From Sandaracinus amylolyticus (GTDB taxonomy: Bacteria > Myxococcota_A > Polyangia > Polyangiales > Sandaracinaceae): DNA of 64,000 nucleotides. The notes under the pieces are model-generated. The model saw only the letters and a list, made by a program, of their open reading frames with translations, did no database searches and was not told where the DNA came from. A program made the position numbers and the translations under genes. The DNA lies in NCBI RefSeq assembly GCF_000737325.1, contig NZ_CP011125.1, positions 3,410,001 to 3,474,000 on the forward strand. The letters are read 5' to 3'. Shown here piece after piece: positions 31,215 to 40,453 of this stretch (position 1 is the first letter of the stretch; each line of letters begins with the position of its first letter).

Positions 31215-32258
31215 GCGCGCGGCGGGCATGCGGAGGACGAGGTGGGGCGGCGTCGCGCCGTTCGGGAACGCGGCGCCGAGCAGCGAGACGACGCGCATCA
31301 CCGGCGTCTCCTCGTCGGCCTCGACGACGGTCGGGCACGCGGCGGCGCCGCACACCGGGCGCGTCACGCCGGAGATCGCGGAGTCGGCGGCGGTCGCGAC
31401 CTCGGCGCGGAACGCGAAGGCGCCGGTCGTCGACGGGTCGGGCGGGATCTCCTCGCCCTCGCCGGTCGGCGCGGCGCGCACGCCCTCGATGAGCGCGGGG
31501 CCGCTCGGCGCCTTGCTCGGCTCGGGCGGGGGCGCGCCGACGCGGTTGAAGCGCACCTGCATGCCGCGGCCGCGCGCCCAGAGCACGACCTGCATCTGCC
31601 CGTCCTCGGGCGTGACGCTCGCTTTGGGATCGCAGTCGACGTACTGGCCGGGGCCGGCGGCGCGGCACGCGTCGTACGACTCCTCCCAGCGCGAGGTGAA
31701 GTCGCCCCAGCCGCGCGCCGGGCCGCCGTAGGTCGCGGGATCGACGGGCTCGGGGCCGAAGGGCGCGATCTGCGGCGAGGAGAGCGGCATCCAGCTCGGC
31801 GCGGTGGGCGCGGCGCCGGTGGTCGAGACCGGGCGCACCGCGAGGAGGATGTCGCGATAGCCGGCGGCCGTGAGCGTCTGGATGGTGCGCACGAGCGTGC
31901 CGTACGGGACCATGCCGTGCGCGGTGAGCGCGACGCGCGGTCGGGCGGGCGCGGCCTGGAGCGCGGTGCGGAGCTGGGTGAGCCCGTCGGGCGTGACCTC
32001 GGCGGCGGGCACGCGCCCGCGCTCGAGCGTGTAGACGGGACGGCTCTCGAGGCGCAGCTCGGTCGGGCTGATCTCGACGCGGAGCGCATCGCTCGGCGCG
32101 GTCGGATCGCCGCGGAGCGAGATGGGGAGCTCCATGACGCCGACGATCGGCGTGGTGTCGACGGTCTCCTCGGACGAGTCGGAGCCCCCGCAGGCGGTCG
32201 AGAGGGCGAGAGCGAGGATCAGAGCGCGAGCGGCTGGAACCGAGCGGTGGCCATGCAT
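31212..32258 (-). CDS. Lipoprotein with an ExbD/TolR-like periplasmic domain
   Basis: The 348-residue product has a lipoprotein signal ending ALSTAC (Cys23). The segment of about 40-145 reads MELPISLRG...LRVEISPTELRLESRPVYTL...LTQLRTALQAAPARPRVALTAHGMVPYGTLVRTIQTLTAAGYRDILLAVRPV, which follows the periplasmic domain of ExbD/TolR proteins (vtIs..g.iyv...v....l...L........v.i.aD..v.Yg.vv.vm..a..aGf..v.l). ExbD's membrane helix with its essential Asp is replaced by the lipid anchor. The C-terminal half has a second beta-rich region with two Cys pairs. It is downstream of a Ser/Thr kinase gene (107-bp gap). Confidence 0.6.
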   Translation of the reverse strand: MHGHRSVPAARALILALALSTACGGSDSSEETVDTTPIVGVMELPISLRGDPTAPSDALRVEISPTELRLESRPVYTLERGRVPAAEVTPDGLTQLRTALQAAPARPRVALTAHGMVPYGTLVRTIQTLTAAGYRDILLAVRPVSTTGAAPTAPSWMPLSSPQIAPFGPEPVDPATYGGPARGWGDFTSRWEESYDACRAAGPGQYVDCDPKASVTPEDGQMQVVLWARGRGMQVRFNRVGAPPPEPSKAPSGPALIEGVRAAPTGEGEEIPPDPSTTGAFAFRAEVATAADSAISGVTRPVCGAAACPTVVEADEETPVMRVVSLLGAAFPNGATPPHLVLRMPAAR

Positions 32259-32365
32259 GGCGCGGGAGAGTAGCGGAAGTGCAAGCGCGGACGCACGGGG
32301 GCCGCGGGGGCGAGGACGAGGGCGGGTGCGAGCGAGATCGATGGGACCCGCGCGGAGTCGACGAG

Positions 32366-34168
32366 CTACCGGAGCCGAGCAGAGAGCGCTTCGAGCCGCC
32401 CGCGCTCCCCGGGATCACGCACTCGAGAGATCGCTCGTCGCACGCCCGCTTGCGCCTCGGCGCCGAAGATCCGCACCACGAGCTCGCTCGCCCGCGCGTT
32501 GAGCGACTCCGTGCGCACCGCGCGCAGCAGGTTCTCGAGGATCGCCGGATCGCCGCGCACGCTCTCGTCGACGCCCACCGCGCGCTCGTACTGGTCCATC
32601 GCAGGCGAGAGCCAGCCGCGCGCCGCGTACGCGTGACCGAGCACCAAGCGGCCCCGCACGTCGCCCGGGCGGTCGTTGCGATAACGCTGGAGCGCGCGGA
32701 TGTCGCCCGCGCCGATCGGACGGCCCCGCTCGATGCGCGCGTCGACGCGCGAGAGCACGCCCGGCAAGCGACCTCGCAGCGGGTTGCGCGCCGGCGGTCG
32801 CGGTCCGACCCGCACCGGCGCGACGAACGGCGCCTCGACCTCGGGCGCGACCTCGCCCTCGTCCTCCTCGCCGACCAGCGCCTCGGTGTCCTCGGCGCCC
32901 GCAGCGACGGGATCGTGATCGCGCGGCGTGACCTCCGCCGCCGCGACCGGCGCGGTCGGCTGGGTCGCGATCGTGCCCGGGCCCTCGCTGCGCGCGAGCG
33001 GGGCTGCCGGGGGCGCCGGCTCGGTCGTCGGCGCGTCCGCGACGGGCTCCGTCGTCGCGCGCCGCGCCGTCCACGCGATGCCCGCGATCGTCATCAGGAA
33101 CACGATCGCCGCGATCCCCGCGCGCATGCCCATCGAGCGCGCGCGCTCCGCGGCGGTCGGAGTCGGCGCCGGGCGCTCGCTCGCCGCGGCGGCCGCGGAG
33201 ATCGGCGTCGGCCGCGCGGGGCGCGTCGTGTCGCGCCGCGCGTCGTGGCCACCGACGCCTCCGCGCACCAGCGGCTCGTACGGCAGCGCGTCCATCGCGT
33301 CGATCATCGCGCGCGCATCGGGGAAGCGATCGTCGGGCGACTTCGCGAGCGCGCGCGCGACGAGCTCCTCGAGCTCGGGCCGCACGACCGATCCCGGCAG
33401 CGCCTCGGCGAGCGTCGGCGGCTGCATCACGAGGTGCGCACGCAAGAGCTCGGCAGGCTCTTCGAACGTGAAGGGACGACGCCCCGCGATCAGCTCGAAC
33501 AGGATCAGCCCGGCCGCGTAGAGATCCGAGCGCGCGTCGGCGCGGCGCGCGCCCGCGGCCATCTGCTCGGGCGGCATGTACGCGGGCGTGCCGACGACGA
33601 GCCCGCTGCGCGTGAGGTCGCCGCCGGGATCGTCGCCGACGAACTTCGCGAGCCCGAAGTCGAGCACCGTGACGTGATCGCGCCCGTCGGGCAGCTGCCG
33701 CACGATCACGTTCGCGGGCTTCAGGTCGCGGTGCACCACGTCGCGCTCGTGCGCGTAGGCGAGGCTCGCGAGGATCTGGCGCACGATCATGAGCGCGCGC
33801 TCGGGCGGCAGCGGCTCGCCGACGATCTTCGCGAGCTCGACGCCCTCCACGAGCTCCATCACGAGGAAGGGCATGCCGCCCTCGACGCCGTAGTCCGTGA
33901 TCGTGACGACGTTCGGGTGCGAGAGCGACGAGAGCGCCTTCACCTCGCGCTCGAAGCGCGCGCGCAGCTGCGGGATGCCGCGCAGATCGTCGCGCAGCAC
34001 CTTCACCGCGACGTTGCGCGCGAGCTTCAGGTGCTGCGCTCGGTACACGGTGCCCAGCCCGCCCTCGCCGAGACGCTGCTCGACGCGGTACCGCTGCTCG
34101 AGCACCCGACCGACGAACGAGTCGGCGGCGGACACGAGCGGAGCTTCGGACGGGGCGGGGCGCGACAT
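32366..34168 (-). CDS. Ser/Thr protein kinase with one membrane segment
   Basis: The 600-residue protein has a complete Hanks-type kinase domain (about 20-275): GEGGLGTVY (Gly loop), AVKVL (Lys), VVHRDLKPANV (catalytic loop), LDFGLAKFV (Mg-binding Asp), GTPAYMPPEQ (activation segment) and SDLYAAGLILFELIAGRRPF. A Pro/Thr/Ala linker leads to one membrane helix (MRAGIAAIVFLMTIAGIAWTA, about 340-360). A C-terminal acidic and then TPR-like helical region (about 455-600) would be outside. This layout is typical of myxobacterial kinases. ATG at 34168 is used; a TTG four codons earlier is possible. Confidence 0.9.
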   Translation of the reverse strand: MSRPAPSEAPLVSAADSFVGRVLEQRYRVEQRLGEGGLGTVYRAQHLKLARNVAVKVLRDDLRGIPQLRARFEREVKALSSLSHPNVVTITDYGVEGGMPFLVMELVEGVELAKIVGEPLPPERALMIVRQILASLAYAHERDVVHRDLKPANVIVRQLPDGRDHVTVLDFGLAKFVGDDPGGDLTRSGLVVGTPAYMPPEQMAAGARRADARSDLYAAGLILFELIAGRRPFTFEEPAELLRAHLVMQPPTLAEALPGSVVRPELEELVARALAKSPDDRFPDARAMIDAMDALPYEPLVRGGVGGHDARRDTTRPARPTPISAAAAASERPAPTPTAAERARSMGMRAGIAAIVFLMTIAGIAWTARRATTEPVADAPTTEPAPPAAPLARSEGPGTIATQPTAPVAAAEVTPRDHDPVAAGAEDTEALVGEEDEGEVAPEVEAPFVAPVRVGPRPPARNPLRGRLPGVLSRVDARIERGRPIGAGDIRALQRYRNDRPGDVRGRLVLGHAYAARGWLSPAMDQYERAVGVDESVRGDPAILENLLRAVRTESLNARASELVVRIFGAEAQAGVRRAISRVRDPGERGRLEALSARLR

Positions 34169-34248
34169 CGAGCACCCCAATCATCGGAAAGGCTGGGCGC
34201 GCGCGCAACGCGAACCTGCTTGCGCGCCCTCCACGGCCCCACACGGGC

Positions 34249-35868
34249 TCAGGGCATCGCGATCGACCGCACCCGCGCGACCACCGCGTCGAGGGCCGTG
34301 GTGAGGGTGTCCGCGGCGATGCGATCCGACGCGGGCTGCCCGAGATCCCGCAGCATCTCGTCGTACTGCCCGGGCGCGTCGCCGTCGCTGTTCGAGCGGT
34401 AGAGGACCAGCAGCAAGGTGCCGTCCGTCATGAGCCGCGAGCGCACCGCGGGCCACGTCGCCGCCGTCGGGATCGTGGTGTAGGGCGAGTGCAGCGCGGT
34501 CGACGTGGGGCTCGGTCCGTTGTGGCTCGAGGCGTCGGTGTAGACGACGATCACGCGACGCACGCCGCTGCGCCAACAGCCTCCGGCGGTGCGGCCGGTC
34601 GAGCACGCGAGGGGGATCGCCGACGCGGGCGGGGTGCCGCCCGCGAGGATCGAGAGCGCCTCCACGGCGCTCTCCGGCAGGTCGTTGCCGTTGCGCTGCG
34701 GGGCCGCGGCGAACGCCGCGTCGATCTCGGCGCGCGTGCGCGTCGGCTGCACACCGCCTTCGAAGGGACGATCCCCGGTGACGCCGAACGGATCGATCGG
34801 GAAGTCCGCGTACCACGCGACGCCCACCGCGACGTCGTCGATCGCGAGCAGCGGCGCGACGAGGCGCGTGCCGAAGTTCGCGACGTTGTCGCGCACGTAG
34901 GTCGCGTGCGAGCCGGTCACGTCGAGCAGCACCATGACGTCGACCGGCACCGTGCCGCGGCACGCGTCGAGCGGCGTGTACGTGCACGAGTCGGTGCACT
35001 GCACGCGCTGCGTCTGCATGGGCGGGCAGAGCGCGCCGCTCCGGGTGACGGTGCCGGGCGCGCAGACGCCCTCGCCGGTGCACGTGCCGCTGCCGTCCCA
35101 CTCGCACGACGTGTTGCAGCGCGCGGTGCGCGTGCCGCAGTTGCCGCACGCGACGGGACCGGTGGTGCCGGGCATGCAGACGCCTTCGCCCCCGCACGGG
35201 CCGTACTCCCAGACGCGCGCCGACGTGCAGAAGCGCTCGCGGGTGCCGCACATGCCGCAGGGCACCTCCTGGAGCATGCCGGGGGTCGGGCACGCGTCGG
35301 CCGAGCACTCGCTGGCGGGCTCGAACGTGCACGCGTCGTTGCACAGGAATTCGCGGGTCTGCGGAGCGGTGCAGGTCTCGCTGCTGCGGGTGCGCGTGCC
35401 GGGCGCGCACTCGCCCTCGGCGGTGCAGCCACCGGTGCGCTCCCAGACGCACGCCGTGGTGCAGCGCGCCGTCTGGGTGCCGCAGTTGCCGCACTCGACC
35501 GCGTCGATGGTGCCGGGCGCGCAGACGCCCTCGCCCTCGCACTCCGCGTACTCCCAGACGCGCGAGGCGGTGCAGAAGCGCGAGACGGTGCCGCAGTTGC
35601 CGCAGGGCACGTCCTCCACGACGCCCGGCGAGTCGCAGCTCTCGGGCGGTCCCGCGTCGAGGTCGGGCGGCGATGCGTCGTCGCCCGGCGCGCCCGCGTC
35701 GTCGTCGGGGATCGTTCCGGCGTCCTGCCCGGGGACGGTCGAGGCGTCGTGCTCGCCCGCGTCGAAGTCGTCAGCCCCGCCGTCGTCGCCGGGTGGGTGC
35801 GACTCGCCGCACCCCACCGCGATCGTCGCGACCACCACCGCGATCCCCCACCACACGCCCCGTCGCAT
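34249..35868 (-). CDS. Cys-rich lipoprotein with a von Willebrand A domain
   Basis: The 539-residue product has a lipobox (ATIAVGC, Cys20) and an Asp-rich linker (about 21-85). Repeats with CGNCGT and CGMCGT motifs follow (PCGNCGTVSRFCTASRVWEY, ECGNCGTQTARCTTACVWER and similar, about 90-300), then a VWA-like domain from about 310. The MIDAS motif is VLLDVTGSHATYV, an unusual D-x-T-G-S form, with later VYTDAS. Many disulfides are expected. It is probably a surface adhesion or sensing lipoprotein. A good Shine-Dalgarno (GGAGGTG) precedes the ATG. The kinase gene follows 80 bp downstream. Confidence 0.7.
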   Translation of the reverse strand: MRRGVWWGIAVVVATIAVGCGESHPPGDDGGADDFDAGEHDASTVPGQDAGTIPDDDAGAPGDDASPPDLDAGPPESCDSPGVVEDVPCGNCGTVSRFCTASRVWEYAECEGEGVCAPGTIDAVECGNCGTQTARCTTACVWERTGGCTAEGECAPGTRTRSSETCTAPQTREFLCNDACTFEPASECSADACPTPGMLQEVPCGMCGTRERFCTSARVWEYGPCGGEGVCMPGTTGPVACGNCGTRTARCNTSCEWDGSGTCTGEGVCAPGTVTRSGALCPPMQTQRVQCTDSCTYTPLDACRGTVPVDVMVLLDVTGSHATYVRDNVANFGTRLVAPLLAIDDVAVGVAWYADFPIDPFGVTGDRPFEGGVQPTRTRAEIDAAFAAAPQRNGNDLPESAVEALSILAGGTPPASAIPLACSTGRTAGGCWRSGVRRVIVVYTDASSHNGPSPTSTALHSPYTTIPTAATWPAVRSRLMTDGTLLLVLYRSNSDGDAPGQYDEMLRDLGQPASDRIAADTLTTALDAVVARVRSIAMP

Positions 35869-36110
35869 CCGCACCTCCGCCCGCGTACCGCCGTCGGCGG
35901 AGGATTCTACCCCACCGGACGCCGACCCTTCCTCCTCCCGAGACGCGGCGGGGGGAACGGGTGTAGACATGGCCGGCGTCCGTTGCTATGAGGCGGCCCC
36001 GCCGAGGGTGGGCGCGCGGGAATAGGGAAGGCGCTCGACCCCGACACCCCGCCCAGCGGTGCCATTGACCGTCCGGAGCTTCCGGTCGTTCGGAGACCCC
36101 AGGAGTCCTC

Positions 36111-38672
36111 ATGTCCAGCCGTCTGTCCTCGCTTCTTGCTCGCGTGGCAGCCGCCGCTGCCGCGCTCGCGGCGTTCGCGGCGCCAAGCCTCGCGCTCGCT
36201 CAGGAGACCGGCCACGCCGCAGGCGGCGAGGCCAACCTCCGCCTGCCCGACTTCTCGACCGTGACGATGCTCGGCATCGACGGCCGCACGCTCTTGATGA
36301 GCGGCCTCGCGGTGTGCGCGCTCGGTCTCGCGTTCGGCTTCGTGATCTTCAACCAGCTGAAGGCGATGCCGGTCCACAAGACCATGCTCGACATCAGCGA
36401 GCTGATCTACGAGACGTGCAAGACGTACCTGATCACCCAGGGCCGCTTCATCATGATCCTGTTCGCCTTCATCGGGGCGATCATGGTCGTGTACTACGGC
36501 GTGTTCGCGTTCGCGCACCTGCCCGCGGGCGAGCGCTGGATGCGCGTCGGGATGATCCTCGTGTTCGCGCTGATCGGCGTGGCCGGCAGCTACGGCGTCG
36601 CGTGGTACGGCATCCGCGTCAACACGTTCGCGAACTCGCGCACCGCGTTCGCGTCGCTCCAGGGCAAGGGACACCCGGTCTACGCGATCCCGCTCAAGGC
36701 CGGCATGAGCATCGGCATGATGCTCATCTCGGTCGAGCTGATGATGATGCTCCTCATCCTGGTCTTCGTGCCGGGTGAGTTCGCGGGCCCGTGCTTCGTC
36801 GGCTTCGCGATCGGCGAGTCGCTCGGCGCGTCGGCGCTGCGCATCGCGGGCGGCATCTTCACGAAGATCGCCGACATCGGCTCGGACCTCATGAAGATCG
36901 TCTTCAAGATCAAGGAAGACGACGCGCGCAACCCCGGCGTCATCGCGGACTGCACGGGCGACAACGCGGGTGACTCGGTCGGTCCCAGCGCCGACGGTTT
37001 CGAGACCTACGGCGTGACCGGCGTCGCGCTCATCTCGTTCATCCTCCTCGTGCTCACGAGCCCGGAGGCCGCCGAGGCGCAGAAGATGCTGCTCGTGTGG
37101 CTCTTCATGATCCGCGTCGTGATGGTCGTGGCGAGCGCCGCCTCGTACCTCGTGAACGAGGCGATCGCGAAGAGCCGCTACGGCAACCTCGGCAAGTTCA
37201 ATTTCGAGCACCCGCTCACGGTGCTCGTGTGGCTCACGTCGATCGTGTCGATCCTCGCGACGTTCGGCGTCAGCGCGGCGCTGATCCCCGAGCTCGGCGG
37301 CGCGTCGAGCGCGTGGTGGAAGCTCTCGGTGATCGTCAGCTGCGGCACGCTCGCGGGCGCGATCATCCCCGAGCTCATCAAGGTCTTCACGTCGGTCGAG
37401 TCGGGCCACGTGCGCGAGGTCGTGACCGCGTCGAAGGAAGGCGGCGCGTCGCTGAACGTCCTCGCCGGCCTCACCGCGGGCAACTTCAGCGCGTACTGGA
37501 TGGGCATCGTGTTCGTCGTGCTGATGGGCGTCGCCTACGGCGTGACGATGATGGACGCCGGCACGAGCGAGGCGCTCGGCGCGATCATCCGCTTCCAGAC
37601 CGAGGGCGGCTGGGTCGACGTCTCGCCGATCTTCGCGTTCGGCCTCGTCGCGTTCGGCTTCCTGGGCATGGGCCCGGTGACGATCGCGGTCGACAGCTAC
37701 GGCCCGGTCACGGACAACGCGCAGTCGGTATACGAGCTCTCGCTCATCGAGAACGTCCCGAACGTCAAGGAAGAGATCAAGAAGGACTTCAAGTTCGACG
37801 CGAACTTCGAGGTCGCGAAGGAGCTCCTCGAGGAGAACGACGGCGCGGGCAACACGTTCAAGGCGACCGCGAAGCCGGTGCTCATCGGCACCGCGGTGGT
37901 CGGCGCGACGACGATGATCTTCTCGATCATCGTGCTGCTCACGGGCCTGCGCCCCGAGCTGCTCACCCACCTCTCGCTGATGCACCCGCCCTTCCTGCTC
38001 GGCATGCTCGCGGGCGGCTCGGTGATCTTCTGGTTCACCGGCGCGTCGACGCAGGCGGTCTCGACGGGCGCGTACCGCGCGGTCGAGTTCATCAAGGCGA
38101 ACATCAAGCTCGAGGGCGTCGAGAAGGCGTCGATCGAGGACTCGAAGAAGGTCGTCGAGATCTGCACGGTCTACGCGCAGAAGGGGATGTTCAACATCTT
38201 CCTCACGGTCTTCTTCTCGACGCTCGCGTTCGCGTTCCTCGAGTCGTACTTCTTCATCGGGTACCTCGTCGCGATCGCGCTGTTCGGTCTGTTCCAGGCG
38301 CTCTTCCTCGCGAACGCGGGTGGCGCGTGGGACAACGCGAAGAAGGTCGTCGAGACCGAGCTCAAGGCGAAGGGCACGGACCTCCACGCGGCGTGCGTCG
38401 TCGGCGACACCGTGGGTGATCCCTTCAAGGACACCTCGTCGGTCGCGATGAACCCGGTGATCAAGTTCACCACGCTGTTCGGCCTGCTCGCGGTCGAGCT
38501 CGCGGAGATCCTCCAGGGCAGCGTCGACAACGGCGCGACGATGCGCGTGGTGATCGCGGCGGTGCTCTTCGCGATCAGCGCGTTCTTCGTCTACCGCTCG
38601 TTCTACGGCATGCGCATCGCAGCGCTCGAGGGCGAGAGCCACGCGAAGACCGCGGCCGCGCCGGCCGAGTGA
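36111..38672 (+). CDS. hppA: Membrane-bound proton-translocating pyrophosphatase, divergent type
   Basis: The 853-residue protein has an N-terminal signal-like segment (to about residue 31) and some 16 membrane helices. Family motifs are present: D255IGSD, EDDARNPGVIADCTGDNAGD, VDSYGPVTDNAQ, and VVGDTVGDPFKDTS near the C-terminus. However, the usual DVGADLVGKVE is DIGSDLMKIVF, lacking the conserved Lys and Glu, and GDNVGDCAGMAAD is GDNAGDSVGPSAD. In GNTFKATAK, Lys584 occupies the position that makes these enzymes potassium-independent. It couples pyrophosphate hydrolysis to ion pumping across the membrane. A Shine-Dalgarno (AGGAG) lies before the ATG and a T-rich terminator follows. Confidence 0.88.
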   Translation: MSSRLSSLLARVAAAAAALAAFAAPSLALAQETGHAAGGEANLRLPDFSTVTMLGIDGRTLLMSGLAVCALGLAFGFVIFNQLKAMPVHKTMLDISELIYETCKTYLITQGRFIMILFAFIGAIMVVYYGVFAFAHLPAGERWMRVGMILVFALIGVAGSYGVAWYGIRVNTFANSRTAFASLQGKGHPVYAIPLKAGMSIGMMLISVELMMMLLILVFVPGEFAGPCFVGFAIGESLGASALRIAGGIFTKIADIGSDLMKIVFKIKEDDARNPGVIADCTGDNAGDSVGPSADGFETYGVTGVALISFILLVLTSPEAAEAQKMLLVWLFMIRVVMVVASAASYLVNEAIAKSRYGNLGKFNFEHPLTVLVWLTSIVSILATFGVSAALIPELGGASSAWWKLSVIVSCGTLAGAIIPELIKVFTSVESGHVREVVTASKEGGASLNVLAGLTAGNFSAYWMGIVFVVLMGVAYGVTMMDAGTSEALGAIIRFQTEGGWVDVSPIFAFGLVAFGFLGMGPVTIAVDSYGPVTDNAQSVYELSLIENVPNVKEEIKKDFKFDANFEVAKELLEENDGAGNTFKATAKPVLIGTAVVGATTMIFSIIVLLTGLRPELLTHLSLMHPPFLLGMLAGGSVIFWFTGASTQAVSTGAYRAVEFIKANIKLEGVEKASIEDSKKVVEICTVYAQKGMFNIFLTVFFSTLAFAFLESYFFIGYLVAIALFGLFQALFLANAGGAWDNAKKVVETELKAKGTDLHAACVVGDTVGDPFKDTSSVAMNPVIKFTTLFGLLAVELAEILQGSVDNGATMRVVIAAVLFAISAFFVYRSFYGMRIAALEGESHAKTAAAPAE

Positions 38673-38696
38673 GCTGAGCGAAAGACACGATGGAGC

Positions 38697-38734
38697 GGGC
38701 GTCGAGCGATGAGCTCGGCGCCCGTTTCGCTTTC
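38697..38734 (+). terminator. Rho-independent terminator of hppA
   Basis: GGGCGTCGAGC (38697-38707) pairs with GCTCGGCGCCC (38713-38723) with one G-T pair and a 5-nt loop, followed by GTTTCGCTTTC. Outer AGCGAAA and TTTCGCT extend the stem. It starts 24 bp after the hppA stop. Confidence 0.75.
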
Positions 38735-38863
38735 AGCGCGACCAGGCGTCGAGGAGCGGACGTCGAGAGCGCGACGACCGCGATCAGCGGGACGCGTGGT
38801 GGACGAGACGCTCGCACTCGACGAGGACACGCGAGCGCCCGCCCGAGTTTCCGCGTCCCTACG

Positions 38864-39226
38864 TCACACGCCGCTCATCCGCGGATCGCCGAGCACGAGC
38901 ACCTGCTCGCGCACCGGTAGGTAGCCGCACCCGCAGCAGCTGCCGCCGCCCTCGCCGGGCACGTGGACGCGGATCGGGATCGACCGCTCGCCGACGTGCA
39001 CCACGAGCCCGTGGGTGCCGCCGCCGATCTGCGGCGAGGTGCACGTCACGGTCTGTGGCGCGTCGGCCGCGACGCACGCGAAGCCGGCGACCGAGACGCT
39101 CGACGCGTCGTGGGTGTCGTCGAGGTGGACGTCGATCGTGATCGGCGGCGGGCACGGGAGGCAGGCGCAGGCGCCACAAGCGGAGAGCCCGAGCGCCGCT
39201 GGGATCGCGACGAGAACGAAGCGCAT
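38864..39226 (-). CDS. Small Cys-rich lipoprotein
   Basis: The 120-residue product has a lipobox, LGLSAC (Cys17), closely followed by GACACLPCPP. A short beta-rich domain (ITIDVHLDDTHDASSVSVAGFACVAA...VTCTSPQIGGGTHGLVVHVGERSIPIRVHVPG) ends in a second Cys cluster SCCGCGYLP. It has four or more Cys pairs and no known domain. It lies 17 bp downstream of the REC-REC-PRC gene and is probably in the same operon. Confidence 0.6.
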   Translation of the reverse strand: MRFVLVAIPAALGLSACGACACLPCPPPITIDVHLDDTHDASSVSVAGFACVAADAPQTVTCTSPQIGGGTHGLVVHVGERSIPIRVHVPGEGGGSCCGCGYLPVREQVLVLGDPRMSGV

Positions 39227-39243
39227 CCCGCGAGGCTACTCCA

Positions 39244-40278
39244 TCACTCGCGATTCGCGCCGATCGCCTCGCGCAGATCGTCGTCGAGCGCGTCGGGCTC
39301 GACCTCGATGCGGCCGTGCTCGATCGAGCTCACCGCCGTCGCGGGCACCACGAACGCGCCCGCGCCCGGCACGTCGATCACGAGCAGCTCGCGTCGCACG
39401 TCGAGCACCGTGCCGAGCGGCTCGGCGCGACCGCGCGCGTGGATCGCCTGACCGACCTCGACCGTGACCTCCGCGGCCGGGCCGCGGATGGCGTCGCGCT
39501 CCTTCAGCGCCTTCTGGAGCAGCTTCGGGAGCTTCACGACCTCGTCGTTCTTCCCGACCCGCGCGTCGAAGAGCGGGCGCACCTCGTCGGGCGCGCCGTC
39601 CTCCGGCTCGAGCGCGATCAGCACGAGCTCCTCGAGCTCGGGCCGGCTGCGCATCGCGAGCGCGAGCTCGACCGCGTCCTCTTGCTCGAGATCGATCACC
39701 ACCGCGTCGGGATCGCTCGCATCGTCGAGCGCGTCCATCGCCGATCCGAACGCGCGCACGTCCAGGCCCGCGCGCTCGATCAGCATCGCGATCGCGCTGC
39801 GCACGCGCTCCGGGCCCGCGATGAGCCACACCACCGAGCGCTTGCGCTCTCGGCTCTCGCGCTCGCGCTTCTTCGAGCTCTTCGCCGCGCGCGCCGCGCT
39901 CAGCGCGGTCGCGGGCGAGCTCTTCTCCGCGAGCACGCGACGCACCTCGGCCTCGACGCGCACCGGGTCGACCGGCTTCGCGAGCACCGCGTCGCACGGC
40001 GGGACGACCTCGAGCCCGTCGTGCGCCTGACCGGTCACCGCGATCACCGGCACGTGCGCGGTGCGCGGATTCGCCTTGATGCGCAGCGTCGCCTCGATGC
40101 CGTCCATCTTCGGCATCCCGATGTCCATCAGGATCACGTCGGGCGGGCGCTCGGCCGCGCGCGCGACGGCGTCTTCTCCGTCGACCGCTTCCTCGGTCTC
40201 GAAGCCGCGCGCGGCGAGGTGGCCGGAGAGGAGGTCGCGGGCATCCGCGAAGTCGTCGACGACGAGGACTCGGGTCAT
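39244..40278 (-). CDS. Response regulator with two receiver-like domains and a PRC-barrel-like end
   Basis: The 344-residue protein begins with an intact receiver: RVLVVDDFADARDLL, phospho-acceptor Asp in VILMDIGMPKMDG (about 53), and Lys in AVLAKPVDP. A charged linker (KSSKKRERESRERKRS, about 130-145) leads to a second receiver-like region (VVWLIAGPERVRSAIAMLIERAGLDVRAFGSAMDALDD) that lacks the acidic pocket, with Asp-x-Glu in VVIDLEQED at the acceptor position. The C-terminal 75 residues read like a PRC-barrel (VEVGQAIHARGRAEPLGTVLDV...LLVIDVPGAGAFVVPATAV). There is no DNA-binding domain, so output is likely by protein contact. It is divergent from the DUF4388 gene. Confidence 0.75.
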   Translation of the reverse strand: MTRVLVVDDFADARDLLSGHLAARGFETEEAVDGEDAVARAAERPPDVILMDIGMPKMDGIEATLRIKANPRTAHVPVIAVTGQAHDGLEVVPPCDAVLAKPVDPVRVEAEVRRVLAEKSSPATALSAARAAKSSKKRERESRERKRSVVWLIAGPERVRSAIAMLIERAGLDVRAFGSAMDALDDASDPDAVVIDLEQEDAVELALAMRSRPELEELVLIALEPEDGAPDEVRPLFDARVGKNDEVVKLPKLLQKALKERDAIRGPAAEVTVEVGQAIHARGRAEPLGTVLDVRRELLVIDVPGAGAFVVPATAVSSIEHGRIEVEPDALDDDLREAIGANRE

Positions 40279-40453
40279 GAGCGAGCGGAGCGAATCGCAG
40301 CCAGAGGAGGAGGAGAGAGCGCGATCCACGTCGAGGGAATCGCACCCTGTGACGCGCCACCAACTAGCCCCCGGGGCGGTCTGCCACAACCGGTCGTGGT
40401 GGCGGCCATCTGCGTTCTTCACGCTGTGACGCGTGCTGCGGTACGCTCCGGTC

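Noticed and set aside
35907-38642. A 911-codon open frame antisense to the pyrophosphatase gene
   Set aside because: It is rich in Arg, Asp, Glu and His and has no domain. It is the mirror of a real gene in GC-rich DNA, where stop codons are rare in all frames.
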